This document shows, piece by piece, positions 9,291 through 19,590 of a DNA stretch of 64,000 nt (its first letter is position 1; every line of letters starts with the position of its first letter). A program made the translations under genes and the position numbers. Source of the DNA: Aestuariibaculum marinum (lineage in GTDB: Bacteria > Bacteroidota > Bacteroidia > Flavobacteriales > Flavobacteriaceae); contig NZ_JACVXD010000001.1 in the NCBI RefSeq assembly GCF_014596975.1, positions 1 to 64,000 of the forward strand. Direction: 5' to 3'. The notes under the pieces were generated by a model. That model saw only the letters and a program-made list of their open reading frames with translations, was not told the origin of the DNA and made no database searches.

Positions 9291-12167
9291 ATGAAATGTT
9301 CAAAAATGAAAATATTCTATCAGTTATTTCTTGTTGTATTCTTAATATATTCTTGTGAAAATAAAAGTTATAATCAGGGCGAAAATGGAATTGTTATAAA
9401 TTTAAATAGTCCAGATACACAAGTTAAAAAGTTAAGGTTACACGTATTAGGAGAGGAGTTAATCCATATCTCGGCAACCCCAGAAAATGAATTTCCTAAG
9501 GATTCCAGTTTAATAATTGTTCCGGAACAAAAAACAGCCCCCTTTTCTGTTAAAGAACATCAGGATTCTATTGTTTTAAAAACCGATAAACTTCATGTCT
9601 GGGTCTCTAAAGCGGATGGCGGGATATGTTTTAAAAATAAAGATGAAAAGGTTATTTTGTCTGAAGCTGTTGGAGGTGGAAAGACGTTTACTCCAGTTGA
9701 GGTGGAAGGAACAAAAGGTCAAACCGTGCGTCAGATTTTTGAGTCACCAGACGACGAAGCTTTTTATGGCCTTGGTCAGCACCAGTCTGATGAGTTTAAT
9801 TATAAAGACAAAAGCGAAGAGTTATTTCAATATAACACCAAAGTATCGGTTCCTTTTGTCGTGTCAAATAAAAATTATGGTTTGCTTTGGGATAGTTATT
9901 CGCTAAGTCGATTTGGTGATAGCCGTCCTTATCAGCAATTAAACGACGTATTTAAACTCTATGATAAATATGGAGAATCAGGCGGATTAACAGGAACATA
10001 TGCCTCACCAGAAATTCAGAATGAGATCGTAAGAACAGAGCCTTCAATCTTTTTTGAGGATCAGAAAAGCATCAAGAATTTACCACAAGGTATTCCTTTA
10101 AAAAATGCTAGTGTGGTTTATGAAGGCGATATAGAAGCTTCAGAAACAGGCGAATTCAAATTCATATTATATTATGCTGGATATATAAAGGTTTTTGTAA
10201 ATAATCTATTGGTTGTGCCAGAACGCTGGCGAACAGCGTGGAATCCTAATGCTTATAAATTCAATATTAATTTAAACGAAGGAGAGCGTGTGCCTTTGCG
10301 CATAGAATGGAAGCCTAACGGAGGAACTTCGTATTGCGGATTACGTGTTAGAACACCGCAGCCGGAATCAGAATTAGGGAAACAGGTATGGTGGAGTGAA
10401 ATGAATAAGGCTTTAAACTATTATTTTGTTCATGGCAATAATTTAGATGAGGTTATAAAAGGTTACCGAACCCTTACAGGAAAGTCTCCAATTATGCCTA
10501 AATGGGCCATGGGGTATTGGCAAAGTCGTGAACGTTATAAAACAGAAGATGAAATTTTAGGAGTATTAAAGGAATTTAGAGAACGCGAAATACCTATCGA
10601 TAATATTGTTTTAGATTGGAACCATTGGGAAGAAGACCAGTGGGGAAGTCATGAATTTGATAAAGCACGTTTTCCAGATCCTAAAGCAATGGTCGATTCC
10701 ATTCATGCTATGCATGGTAAGATGATGATTTCTGTTTGGCCTAAATTTTATCAAAACACAGAACATTTTAAAGAGTTCGATGAAAAAGGTTGGATGTATC
10801 AGCAAGCCATTAAAGATAGCATTCGAGATTGGGTAGGTCCTGGCTATATAGGGTCATTTTATGATGCTTATTCTTCTGGAGCCAGAAAATTGTTTTGGAA
10901 TCAAATTTATGAGCACTATTACCCATTAAATATTGACGCATGGTGGATGGACGCCAGCGAACCTAACGTACTTGATTGCACAGATATGGATTATCGCAAG
11001 TCTTTACAAGGACCTACGGCATTGGGACCATCAACCGAGTATTTCAATACATACGCTTTAATGAATGCTGAAGCAATTTATAATGGGCAAAGAGATGTGG
11101 CTCCAAACAAACGAGTTTTTCTATTAACGAGATCTGGATTTGCCGGATTACAACGATACTCAACAGCCACCTGGAGTGGAGATATTGCAACACGCTGGGA
11201 AGATATGAAAGCTCAAATTGCGGCAGGGCTTAACTTTTCTGTAAGTGGTATTCCTTACTGGACTATGGATATAGGAGGGTTTTGTGTTGAAGATCGTTAT
11301 GTGGCTGCTCAGGTTGAATATTATAATAATGAACATGAAAATGCTGATTATATGGAGTGGCGCGAGTTAAATACCCGTTGGTATCAATTTGGAGCTTTTA
11401 CGCCGCTATTTAGAGCGCATGGGCAATTTCCATTTCGTGAAGTCTGGAACATTGCTCCAAAAGGACATCCTGCATATGAATCAATCGTGTATTATACCAA
11501 CTTAAGATATCGATTAATGCCTTATATATACTCTTTGGCAGGGAAGACTTATTTCGATGATTATACCATTATGCGTCCGTTAGTAATGGATTTTTCAAGT
11601 GATATCAAGGTAGAAAATATTAGCGATCAATTTATGTTTGGGTCTTCTATAATGGTTTGCCCTATATATCAATATGAAGCCAGAAACAGACATGTATATT
11701 TTCCTAATACAACGAATTGGTATAATTTTTATACAGGAGCCTATGTTCAGGGAGGTCAACAATTAAATGTTGAAGCTCCTTACGAGCATATTCCTTTATT
11801 TATTCCTGAAGGCGCGATAATTCCTGTGGGGCCGGAGATTCAGTATACCGATGAAAAACCTGCAGAAACCATTACGTTGTTTGTTTACAAAGGTAAAGAC
11901 GGACAATTTGAATTGTACGAAGATGAAGGCGTGAATTATAATTATGAAAAGGACGCATATGCAAACATTTCATTTAGCTATAATGAAGCTGAAGAGACCT
12001 TAACTATAGGAGCAAGGCAAGGAACTTTTGAAGGTATGTTGAAAAACAGAACATTTATTGTTGTTCCAGTGAGTAAAGAAGTACCAAAACCTTTTCAGAT
12101 CGATGCTCAGGGAATAACGGTTAACTATAATGGAGAATCTCAGATTATTTCATTAAAAAACAACTAA
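9291..12167 (+). CDS. GH31 alpha-xylosidase with inserted PA14 domain
   Basis: This 958-residue lipoprotein (Cys22 in IYSC) is a glycoside hydrolase family 31 enzyme that should remove the non-reducing-end alpha-1,6-xylose from xyloglucan oligosaccharides. A PA14 domain is inserted in the N-terminal half at about residues 230-365 (contains YEGDIEASETGEFKFILYYA). The catalytic nucleophile is Asp554 in WWMDASEPN and the probable acid/base is Asp631 in TWSGD. A PA14 insert in GH31 is known from characterised alpha-xylosidases that act on large xylogluco-oligosaccharides. A second possible start is the ATG five codons later. It heads the enzyme part of the locus. Confidence 0.9.
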   Translation: MKCSKMKIFYQLFLVVFLIYSCENKSYNQGENGIVINLNSPDTQVKKLRLHVLGEELIHISATPENEFPKDSSLIIVPEQKTAPFSVKEHQDSIVLKTDKLHVWVSKADGGICFKNKDEKVILSEAVGGGKTFTPVEVEGTKGQTVRQIFESPDDEAFYGLGQHQSDEFNYKDKSEELFQYNTKVSVPFVVSNKNYGLLWDSYSLSRFGDSRPYQQLNDVFKLYDKYGESGGLTGTYASPEIQNEIVRTEPSIFFEDQKSIKNLPQGIPLKNASVVYEGDIEASETGEFKFILYYAGYIKVFVNNLLVVPERWRTAWNPNAYKFNINLNEGERVPLRIEWKPNGGTSYCGLRVRTPQPESELGKQVWWSEMNKALNYYFVHGNNLDEVIKGYRTLTGKSPIMPKWAMGYWQSRERYKTEDEILGVLKEFREREIPIDNIVLDWNHWEEDQWGSHEFDKARFPDPKAMVDSIHAMHGKMMISVWPKFYQNTEHFKEFDEKGWMYQQAIKDSIRDWVGPGYIGSFYDAYSSGARKLFWNQIYEHYYPLNIDAWWMDASEPNVLDCTDMDYRKSLQGPTALGPSTEYFNTYALMNAEAIYNGQRDVAPNKRVFLLTRSGFAGLQRYSTATWSGDIATRWEDMKAQIAAGLNFSVSGIPYWTMDIGGFCVEDRYVAAQVEYYNNEHENADYMEWRELNTRWYQFGAFTPLFRAHGQFPFREVWNIAPKGHPAYESIVYYTNLRYRLMPYIYSLAGKTYFDDYTIMRPLVMDFSSDIKVENISDQFMFGSSIMVCPIYQYEARNRHVYFPNTTNWYNFYTGAYVQGGQQLNVEAPYEHIPLFIPEGAIIPVGPEIQYTDEKPAETITLFVYKGKDGQFELYEDEGVNYNYEKDAYANISFSYNEAEETLTIGARQGTFEGMLKNRTFIVVPVSKEVPKPFQIDAQGITVNYNGESQIISLKNN

Positions 12168-12218
12168 ACCAAATTACTAAAGAAGTCTCTTAGAGGCTTT
12201 AATCTAAACTAATGACAA

Positions 12219-14468
12219 ATGAAAAAGCATGTAATTTACATGTCGGTTTTATCTGCGTTTTTGTCTGCTGCATCATGCCAGCACAAAGAAAAGCAAACCG
12301 AATCCAATAAATTAGCAGAAAAGGTAGAGGTTACCTACCAAGGTGTGCCTATAACCAATGTGTATGATTCTAAAATTGATAGTCTTATTGCAGAGATGAC
12401 TATTGAAGAAAAAGCAGGTATGCTGCATGGTAATAGCATGTTTGCAACCAAAGCTATTGAGCGTTTAGGAATTCCCGAATTAACCATGGCTGATGGGCCT
12501 TTAGGGGTAAGAGAAGAAATTTCCAGAGACTCTTGGGCTGCTGCAGGATGGGAAAACGATTTTGCAACTTATTACCCTGCTGGTGGTGGACTGGCTGCTA
12601 CCTGGAATACCGAATTATCGTATTTGTTTGGAACTAGTGTAGGAGAGGAGGCTATAGCTAGGGATAAAGATGTTTTACTGTCTCCTGCCATCAATATTAT
12701 CAGGACGCCTTTAGGAGGAAGAACTTACGAGTATTTTACTGAAGATCCGTTTTTAAATAAGAAATTAACCGTGCCTTTTATTGTGGGGGTTCAGGAGAAC
12801 GATGTAGCTGTTTGCGTGAAGCATTTTGCAGCAAATAATCAGGAAACCCATAGAGATTATGTAGATGTTCAAATTGATGAAAGAGCACTTCGTGAAATTT
12901 ACCTTCCCGCCTTTAAAGCTGCTGTACAAGAAGCGCAGGCCTATAGTTTTATGGGAGCTTATAATAAATTCAGAGGTGAGTATCTATGTGAAAACGGTTA
13001 TATGCTAAACAATGTGTTGCGTGATGAATGGGGCTTTAAAGGTATTGTTATTTCCGATTGGGCAGCAGTTCACGATACTAAAAAATCTATAGAAAACGGA
13101 TTAGATGTTGAAATGGGCACACCCAAGCCTTTCGACGAATTCTTTTACGCCGATGCCTTGATAGAAAAAGTAAAATCTGGTGTTATAGCTGAAGCCGATG
13201 TCGATGTACATGTAAAACGTGTTTTACAACTCATGTTTAGTTTAAAAAGTATAGACGATGCTGGTCGTGCAAAAGGAAGTATCAATACAGAAGATCATTT
13301 TCAGGATGCATACAAAATAGCAGCCGAATCGGTAGTGTTGCTTAAAAATGAGAACAATCAATTGCCAATAAAACTAGACGGTGTTAAAAGTATTGCGGTT
13401 ATTGGTAACAATGCTAAAAAGAAAAATGCTTTGGGCGGATTTGGAGCTGGTGTGAAAACCAAACGTGAAGTCACACCTCTTGAAGGATTACAAAACCGAT
13501 TACCAGAATCGGTAACCATTAATTATGCCGAGGGGTATTTAGAGCGTTATTCTAACGATGAAAAGGCAAAACTAGGCGATATTACACTTAATGGGCCTGT
13601 AACTATTGATAAGCTGGAACCCGATATGTTAGAAGCAGCTATAAAGGCCGCTAAAAGCTCTGATGTGGCCATTATTTTCGCCGGATCAAACAGAGATTAT
13701 GAAACAGAAGCATCAGACAGAGCGAGTTTAAAATTACCCTTTGGTCAGGAGGAACTTATCGAAAAAGTTCTTGAGGTTAACCCGAATACTATTGTAGTTA
13801 TTATAGCAGGAGCACCTTTCGATATTCAAAATATCAGTCAAAAATCATCAGCGCTAATCTGGAGCTGGTTCAACGGATCGGAAGGCGGTAATGCTCTTGC
13901 CGATGTGATTTTAGGAACCGTAAATCCATCGGGTAAATTACCTTGGACCATGCCTAAAAAACTTGAAGACTCACCGGCACATGCCACACATAGTTTTCCT
14001 GGCGACAAGTCGGTTAATTATACCGAAGGGATTTTGGTTGGATACCGCTGGTTCGATACTAAAAATGTGGCGCCATTATATCCTTTTGGCTATGGGTTAT
14101 CATACTCTAAATTTGAGTTTTCAGATTTAAAAACTGACAAGTCAGTATATAAATCAGATGAGTTGATTCAAGTTTCTTTCAATGTTAAAAATACCGGTGA
14201 TTTTGATGGTAAAGAGGTCGCTCAGTTATATGTTAGGGACCCTGAATCTTATGTTGATAAGGCCGCCAAAGAACTAAAAGGTTTTAAAAAGGTCTTTATA
14301 AAATCTGGAGAAGTTCAGCAAGTATCCACTCAGCTTCCAGTTAAAGAATTAGCCTATTATAATGAGGTTAAAAAGAGTTGGTTGGTTGAACCAGGAGAGT
14401 ATGTAATTAAGTTAGGGAATTCTTCTAGAAATATTGAGGCCGAAGTAATTATAGAGGTAAAAGATTAG
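12219..14468 (+). CDS. GH3 beta-glucosidase
   Basis: This 749-residue lipoprotein (Cys20 in SAASC) is a family 3 glycoside hydrolase. It has the N-terminal TIM barrel with the nucleophile Asp280 in VISDWAAVHD, the second alpha/beta domain from about residue 370, the acid/base candidate in ETEASDR (about 490), and a C-terminal fibronectin-III-like domain (about 640-745, YPFGYGLSYSKFEF). In this locus it would release glucose from trimmed xyloglucan oligosaccharides; other beta-1,4-glucan substrates are possible. It follows GH31 by 51 bp and precedes GH5 by 16 bp. Confidence 0.92.
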   Translation: MKKHVIYMSVLSAFLSAASCQHKEKQTESNKLAEKVEVTYQGVPITNVYDSKIDSLIAEMTIEEKAGMLHGNSMFATKAIERLGIPELTMADGPLGVREEISRDSWAAAGWENDFATYYPAGGGLAATWNTELSYLFGTSVGEEAIARDKDVLLSPAINIIRTPLGGRTYEYFTEDPFLNKKLTVPFIVGVQENDVAVCVKHFAANNQETHRDYVDVQIDERALREIYLPAFKAAVQEAQAYSFMGAYNKFRGEYLCENGYMLNNVLRDEWGFKGIVISDWAAVHDTKKSIENGLDVEMGTPKPFDEFFYADALIEKVKSGVIAEADVDVHVKRVLQLMFSLKSIDDAGRAKGSINTEDHFQDAYKIAAESVVLLKNENNQLPIKLDGVKSIAVIGNNAKKKNALGGFGAGVKTKREVTPLEGLQNRLPESVTINYAEGYLERYSNDEKAKLGDITLNGPVTIDKLEPDMLEAAIKAAKSSDVAIIFAGSNRDYETEASDRASLKLPFGQEELIEKVLEVNPNTIVVIIAGAPFDIQNISQKSSALIWSWFNGSEGGNALADVILGTVNPSGKLPWTMPKKLEDSPAHATHSFPGDKSVNYTEGILVGYRWFDTKNVAPLYPFGYGLSYSKFEFSDLKTDKSVYKSDELIQVSFNVKNTGDFDGKEVAQLYVRDPESYVDKAAKELKGFKKVFIKSGEVQQVSTQLPVKELAYYNEVKKSWLVEPGEYVIKLGNSSRNIEAEVIIEVKD

Positions 14469-14484
14469 GTTAATAGTTTAATTT

Positions 14485-15999
14485 ATGAAATCTAAAAATT
14501 ATATTTTAAAAAGTTTTATGGCTTTATTTCTTATAGGAATTTGGTCATGTAGCAGCGATAACGACCCTGTTGAGGTAGTCGAAGAAAAACCTGTAGAAAA
14601 AACATTAGTAGTTAATGTTAGTGAAATTGATTTTGAAAATACAGAAGGTTATTTTGAGTTATCTATTGATACGAATATAGATTCCTGGGTAATTAGTACC
14701 TCAGGAACCAGTTGGTTGTCATTAGATAAAACAACTGGAAGTTCAGGCGTATCAACGGTAACTATTTCTACTGAAAATAATTCAAGTATAGCTGCACGCT
14801 CTGCAATAATAACGGTTAATGCCAATGGCATTTCAGCTGTAAAAATTACAGTGAATCAAAAAGGGGCATTTTCAAGTAATGGTATTTATCCGGATTATAA
14901 TTTAAATCCTATTCCTGCTGATCCCACTGGTATGTCCAGTACAGCTCAGGAAATAGCAGCAAAAATTTCATTAGGTTGGAATTTAGGAAACACTTTGGAA
15001 GCTACCGGAGGCGAAACTGCCTGGGGAAATCCCATGGTCACTAAAGAGTTAATTACCTCTGTAAAAGCAAATGAATTTAATGCGATTAGAATACCATGCT
15101 CTTGGAATCAATATTTGGAAGATGAAACAAATGCCAAATTAAAAGAAAGTTGGTTAAATCGCGTAAAAGAGGTGGTGCAGTATTGTATAGACAACGATAT
15201 GCATGTCATTTTAAACATCCACTGGGATGGCGGTTGGCTGGAAAACAATGTTAATGAAACCAGTAAGACAAACGTAAATGCCAAACAAAAGGCATTTTGG
15301 GAGCAGATAGCCATTCATTTAAGAGATTTTGACGAACGTTTATTGTTTGCAAGTGCTAACGAACCTAACGCAGAAGATGAAGGGCAAATGGCTGTTTTAA
15401 ACAGTTATCACCAGACTTTTATTGATGCAGTGCGTTCTACAGGAGGTAAAAATGCTTATCGAACCTTGGTGGTTCAAGGGCCTTCAACTGATGTTGAAAA
15501 AACAAATACTTTAATGACTAATTTACCAGTTGATAATGTCCAAAACCGTTTGATGGTCGAAGTTCATTATTATACACCATATCAATTTGCTTTAATGACT
15601 GAAGATGCCACCTGGGGAAAGATGTTTTATTATTGGGGAGCTAATTATCATTCGTCTACTGATAACTCAAGAAATGCCAGCTGGGGAGAAGAAGCTGATT
15701 TGCAAAATTATTTTAAACTCATGAAATCTCAGTTTGTAGATAAAGGCATTCCTGTTGTTTTAGGAGAGTTTGCAGCTATTAAACGAGAGAATTTATCAGG
15801 CGAAAATTTACAGTTACACCTCAATTCCAGAGCTTATTATTTAAAATCGGTTGTGCAACAAGCCAAAGCCAATGGTTTGCTACCTTTTTATTGGGATGCC
15901 GGAAATATGGGGAATCATTCTTCGGCTTTATTCAATAGGACTAATAATACGGTTTATGATCAACAGGCTTTAGATGCTTTAAAAGATGGATTGAATTAA
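14485..15999 (+). CDS. BACON-GH5 endo-glucanase, probable xyloglucanase (GH5_4-like)
   Basis: This 504-residue lipoprotein (Cys22 in IWSC) has a BACON domain at about 37-130 (NVSEIDFENTEGYFELSI, SWLSLDKTTGSSG) followed by a GH5 catalytic domain from about 155. The motif GWNLGNTLEATGGETAWGNP is typical of subfamily 4. The acid/base is Glu293 (ASANEPN) and the nucleophile Glu428 (VVLGEF). A BACON-GH5_4 protein is the surface endo-xyloglucanase of the B. ovatus locus, so the same keystone role is likely. The stop codon overlaps the start of the GH42 gene by 1 nt (TAATG), which indicates translational coupling. Confidence 0.92.
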   Translation: MKSKNYILKSFMALFLIGIWSCSSDNDPVEVVEEKPVEKTLVVNVSEIDFENTEGYFELSIDTNIDSWVISTSGTSWLSLDKTTGSSGVSTVTISTENNSSIAARSAIITVNANGISAVKITVNQKGAFSSNGIYPDYNLNPIPADPTGMSSTAQEIAAKISLGWNLGNTLEATGGETAWGNPMVTKELITSVKANEFNAIRIPCSWNQYLEDETNAKLKESWLNRVKEVVQYCIDNDMHVILNIHWDGGWLENNVNETSKTNVNAKQKAFWEQIAIHLRDFDERLLFASANEPNAEDEGQMAVLNSYHQTFIDAVRSTGGKNAYRTLVVQGPSTDVEKTNTLMTNLPVDNVQNRLMVEVHYYTPYQFALMTEDATWGKMFYYWGANYHSSTDNSRNASWGEEADLQNYFKLMKSQFVDKGIPVVLGEFAAIKRENLSGENLQLHLNSRAYYLKSVVQQAKANGLLPFYWDAGNMGNHSSALFNRTNNTVYDQQALDALKDGLN

Positions 16000-18089
16000 T
16001 GAAAAGAATATTTTATGTTGTAATATGTTTTGTTATTGGTTTTGTTGCTAATGGACAGGATAGTTTAAGTTTTTTCCAAAAGGAAGATTTAATGTCTATA
16101 GGCATTTATTATTACCCTGAACATTGGAATAAGAGCGAATGGGAACGTGATATTAAGAATATCTCTGAGTTAGGTTTCGAGTTTATTCATTTGGCAGAAT
16201 TCGCCTGGATTAATTTAGAACCACAGGAAGGCGTGTATACTTTTGGTTGGTTAGATGAGGTGATTGCATTAGCCGAAAAGTATCATTTAAAAGTTATTTT
16301 AGGAACGCCAACCGCTATCGCTCCGGTATGGATGGGTATTAAATATCCTGAGATATATGCTATGGGTTCAAATTACTCAAGAGGAGAGCATGGAACACGA
16401 GCCCAGCAATCATTAAGTAATCCAATTTGGAGGGCGTTTTCAGAAAAGATAATCACAAAATTAGGCGAAAAATATGGACATAATTTAACGGTAATCGGTT
16501 GGCAATTAGATAATGAACCTGAAGCAAAGGAAGATTATAGTCCGTCCTCTCAGGAAGCTTTTCGTAAATGGCTTGAAAAGAAATACGATGTAATAGAGGC
16601 ATTAAATAAAGCCTGGGGAACACAATTCTGGAGTCAGACCTATAGTGATTTTAATCAAATAAAAATTCATAATGCGAATCATGTAGGGTGGTGGGGTACT
16701 AATCCACATGCACTGCTAGATTTTAAACGTTTTTCAGCAGATACTCAGGCTGATTTTTTAGATTTTCAAGCTGATGTTTTAAGACCATTAATTTCAACAA
16801 ATCAGTATATAACCACCAATTATACAGCGACAACTTATGGCGCAGATCCACGCCGAACTAAAAAGCTGGATTTTAATGCGTTTACCAGCTACCCGAATAA
16901 AGGCCAGGCTAATATTGGAGATTTAGGTTTTAGATTAGGAGACCCCAAGGAACTGTCTTTTGCCTTGAGCTTTTTTAAACAACAAAATACTATTTCCGGG
17001 GTTATGGAATTACAACCAGGCTTTGTGAATTGGGGGCAAATTAATCCGTTGTTACAACCTGGAGCGTTACGTATGTGGTTGTATCATTGTTTTGGTGGTG
17101 ACTTGTCTTTTGCTTGTTCTTATCGTTATCGTCAAATAAATTATGGAGCAGAGCAGTATCATAGTGGAATTACCACCTTAGATGGGGTGAGTTTGTCGCA
17201 AGGAGGAAAGGAATATAAGCAGGTTATTCAGGAAATGAAATTATTGAAAAAAGCTTATAATCCATCGGCTAAAATGCCTGAAGTATTAAAGAAACGAAAA
17301 ACGGCTATGCTCTGGAGTTTCGATAACCGCTGGAGTTTAGATAGACAAGCACAAACCAGTCAATGGAATACTTTAGGCTTTTTTCAGAAGTATTTAGAAA
17401 TAGTTAAATCCTTCGGTGCACCTGCTGATATACTTTATGAAAATGACGATTTAAGTGATTATACCATTGTTATAGCGCCTGCTTTTGAATTGGTAGATGA
17501 TGAAATTATTGAGAAATGGACTAACTACGTAAAGCAAGGAGGTAATTTAGTACTAACTGCCAGAACAGGGGTTAAAGATAAAAACGGGCATTTATTTCAA
17601 TCGGGTTACGGGGCAAAAATGTATCCATTAATAGATGCTGAAATAGAATATTTCGATCATTTGCTACCAAATATGAAGGGTACAATTAATGCTAATGGTG
17701 AAACATATTTCTGGAATAATTGGGCTGACTTAATTGATGCAAAGCATTCAGAAAATGTGCTAGCAACTTATACCAATCAGTTTTATGCAGGTAAAGCAGC
17801 AGTTGTATCTAATAGCATTGGTAAAGGCACAGTAACTTATATTGGTGTAGATACTGATGATGCTAAGCTGGAAAAGGACATTCTACAATCGGTTTATCAA
17901 AAAACTGGCGCTTCTATTGAAAATTATCCGGAAGGTATTTATGTACAATGGCGAGATGGTTTTTGGGTAGCGGTAAATTATTCGTCTGAAGATTATAAGT
18001 TAACAATACCTGCAAATTCAGAAATTATTATAGGAACAACCATTTTAAAACCTGGAGGTGCAACGGTTTGGAAAGAAAAAATAAAATGA
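15999..18089 (+). CDS. GH42 beta-galactosidase
   Basis: This 696-residue protein has a type I signal peptide ending near VANGQ and should work in the periplasm. The GH42 barrel begins MSIGIYYYPEHWNKSEWERD; the acid/base is Glu173 in WQLDNEP and the nucleophile Glu337 in GVMELQPGF. A trimerisation-like alpha/beta domain follows from about 430. In this locus it is the only candidate to remove beta-1,2-galactose from xyloglucan side chains, a job done by GH2 or GH35 in characterised systems. It overlaps GH5 by 1 nt and GH29 by 4 nt (ATGA). Confidence 0.9.
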   Translation: MKRIFYVVICFVIGFVANGQDSLSFFQKEDLMSIGIYYYPEHWNKSEWERDIKNISELGFEFIHLAEFAWINLEPQEGVYTFGWLDEVIALAEKYHLKVILGTPTAIAPVWMGIKYPEIYAMGSNYSRGEHGTRAQQSLSNPIWRAFSEKIITKLGEKYGHNLTVIGWQLDNEPEAKEDYSPSSQEAFRKWLEKKYDVIEALNKAWGTQFWSQTYSDFNQIKIHNANHVGWWGTNPHALLDFKRFSADTQADFLDFQADVLRPLISTNQYITTNYTATTYGADPRRTKKLDFNAFTSYPNKGQANIGDLGFRLGDPKELSFALSFFKQQNTISGVMELQPGFVNWGQINPLLQPGALRMWLYHCFGGDLSFACSYRYRQINYGAEQYHSGITTLDGVSLSQGGKEYKQVIQEMKLLKKAYNPSAKMPEVLKKRKTAMLWSFDNRWSLDRQAQTSQWNTLGFFQKYLEIVKSFGAPADILYENDDLSDYTIVIAPAFELVDDEIIEKWTNYVKQGGNLVLTARTGVKDKNGHLFQSGYGAKMYPLIDAEIEYFDHLLPNMKGTINANGETYFWNNWADLIDAKHSENVLATYTNQFYAGKAAVVSNSIGKGTVTYIGVDTDDAKLEKDILQSVYQKTGASIENYPEGIYVQWRDGFWVAVNYSSEDYKLTIPANSEIIIGTTILKPGGATVWKEKIK

Positions 18090-19585
18090 AAAAAATAATA
18101 GTCACATTAGGTCTCATAATATTTATATGGGGCTGTAAGGAAAAGGCAACCAAAGTCGAAATTACTAATAATAAATACGAAGCAGATTGGGAATCTTTAT
18201 CTAATTACAAGGAAGCGGCCGAATGGTTTAAAGACGCCAAATTTGGTATTTATGCCCATTGGGGTGTTATGTCGGTGCCGGCTTACGCCAACGACTGGTA
18301 TGCCCGAAATATGCATATTGAAGGGAGTAATGAGTATAAGCACCATGTAGAAACTTATGGCAAACCTTCTGAGTTTGGATATCACGATTTTGTGCCCATG
18401 TTTAAAGCCGAGAATTTTGATGCCGAGGCCTGGGCAGACTTGTTTAAAAAGTCGGGAGCAAAGTTTGCGGGTCTGGTTGCAGAACATCACGATGGTTGGT
18501 CTAACTGGGGAAGTAAAATAAATCCATGGAATGCAGTTGATATGGGGCCAAAACGCGACGTGTATGGCGAATTGGCTAAGGCTATTCATGAGCGCGACAT
18601 GAAACTGGTGGCTTCTTTTCATATAGCCAGAAATCTTCAGATATTTAAAGAGCAACCACAAAAATGGTTAAATGATACTTCTTATTTTCCATATAATCCT
18701 AAAATGCCAACATCTTCAGAAGATCCTTTATTTGCTAAAATGTACGGCAATATTTCAAAAGATAAATTCAGAGAAGATTGGCTGGGTCAGTTAAAAGAAG
18801 TTATTGATAATTATAGTCCGGATTTAATTTATTTTGATAGCCAGACACAAAAAATTCCGGAGTCTTATAAAAAAGCATTTGCAGCTTATTATTTTAATGA
18901 TGCCGACAAGAAAAATAAAGAAGTAGTATTTACACATAAAGAAGGAGAGTTCCCGAAATCGGTGAGTTTGGAGGATTTTGAAAAAGGAAGAATGAACCGA
19001 ATCACAGAAGAATTTTGGCTAACAGACGAAACAGTATCGTTGGGAAGTTGGAGCTATACAGAGAATTTAGCTTTAAAAACAACAGCCGAGATTATTCATG
19101 TATTAGTTGATGTGGTTAGTAAAAATGGCGCTTTAATGCTTAACGTTTCCCCAAAAGCCAATGGAATTATTCCTGAAAATCAGCAAAACATTCTATTAGA
19201 AATAGGCGAGTGGTTAAATGTTAATGGCGAGGCTATTTATGAAACGCGTCCTTGGAAGGTTTTTGGCGAAGGTCCAACCAAACAAGAGAAATCAGGCATG
19301 TTTTTAGATAAAATTACCTATACGGCGCAAGATGTGCGTTATACTAAAAAAGGAAATACTATTTATGCGATTGTTTTAGGATGGCCAGGGGAGCATGTGC
19401 CTGTAACTTTAAATTCTTTTACAAGCGACATATTAGGAAAACAAGTGCCAAATGTAGATAAGCTTTCTATTTTGGGTTACCAGAAAGATGTCGTGTTTAA
19501 TCAGGATGACACCGGACTGCATTTTAAAACACCTCGTGAAATTATTGATAACAGATCATTTGTCGTGAAAATTGAAATAAAGTAA
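18086..19585 (+). CDS. GH29 alpha-L-fucosidase
   Basis: This 499-residue lipoprotein (Cys17 in IWGC) is a family 29 fucosidase. The ATG at 18086, which overlaps the GH42 stop as ATGA, is chosen over an in-frame TTG 18 nt upstream because it starts a clean lipoprotein signal. Family motifs are FGIYAHWGVMSVPAY, EHHDGWSNW and WNAVDMGPKRDVYGEL; the nucleophile is Asp251 in PDLIYFDSQ. It would remove the terminal alpha-1,2-fucose that caps galactose in dicot xyloglucan. The next gene begins 5 bp later. Confidence 0.92.
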   Translation: MKKIIVTLGLIIFIWGCKEKATKVEITNNKYEADWESLSNYKEAAEWFKDAKFGIYAHWGVMSVPAYANDWYARNMHIEGSNEYKHHVETYGKPSEFGYHDFVPMFKAENFDAEAWADLFKKSGAKFAGLVAEHHDGWSNWGSKINPWNAVDMGPKRDVYGELAKAIHERDMKLVASFHIARNLQIFKEQPQKWLNDTSYFPYNPKMPTSSEDPLFAKMYGNISKDKFREDWLGQLKEVIDNYSPDLIYFDSQTQKIPESYKKAFAAYYFNDADKKNKEVVFTHKEGEFPKSVSLEDFEKGRMNRITEEFWLTDETVSLGSWSYTENLALKTTAEIIHVLVDVVSKNGALMLNVSPKANGIIPENQQNILLEIGEWLNVNGEAIYETRPWKVFGEGPTKQEKSGMFLDKITYTAQDVRYTKKGNTIYAIVLGWPGEHVPVTLNSFTSDILGKQVPNVDKLSILGYQKDVVFNQDDTGLHFKTPREIIDNRSFVVKIEIK

Positions 19586-19590
19586 AAACC

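Noticed and set aside
18197..18661. 154-codon minus-strand frame opposite GH29
   Set aside because: It is antisense to well-conserved catalytic sequence and has no known domain.
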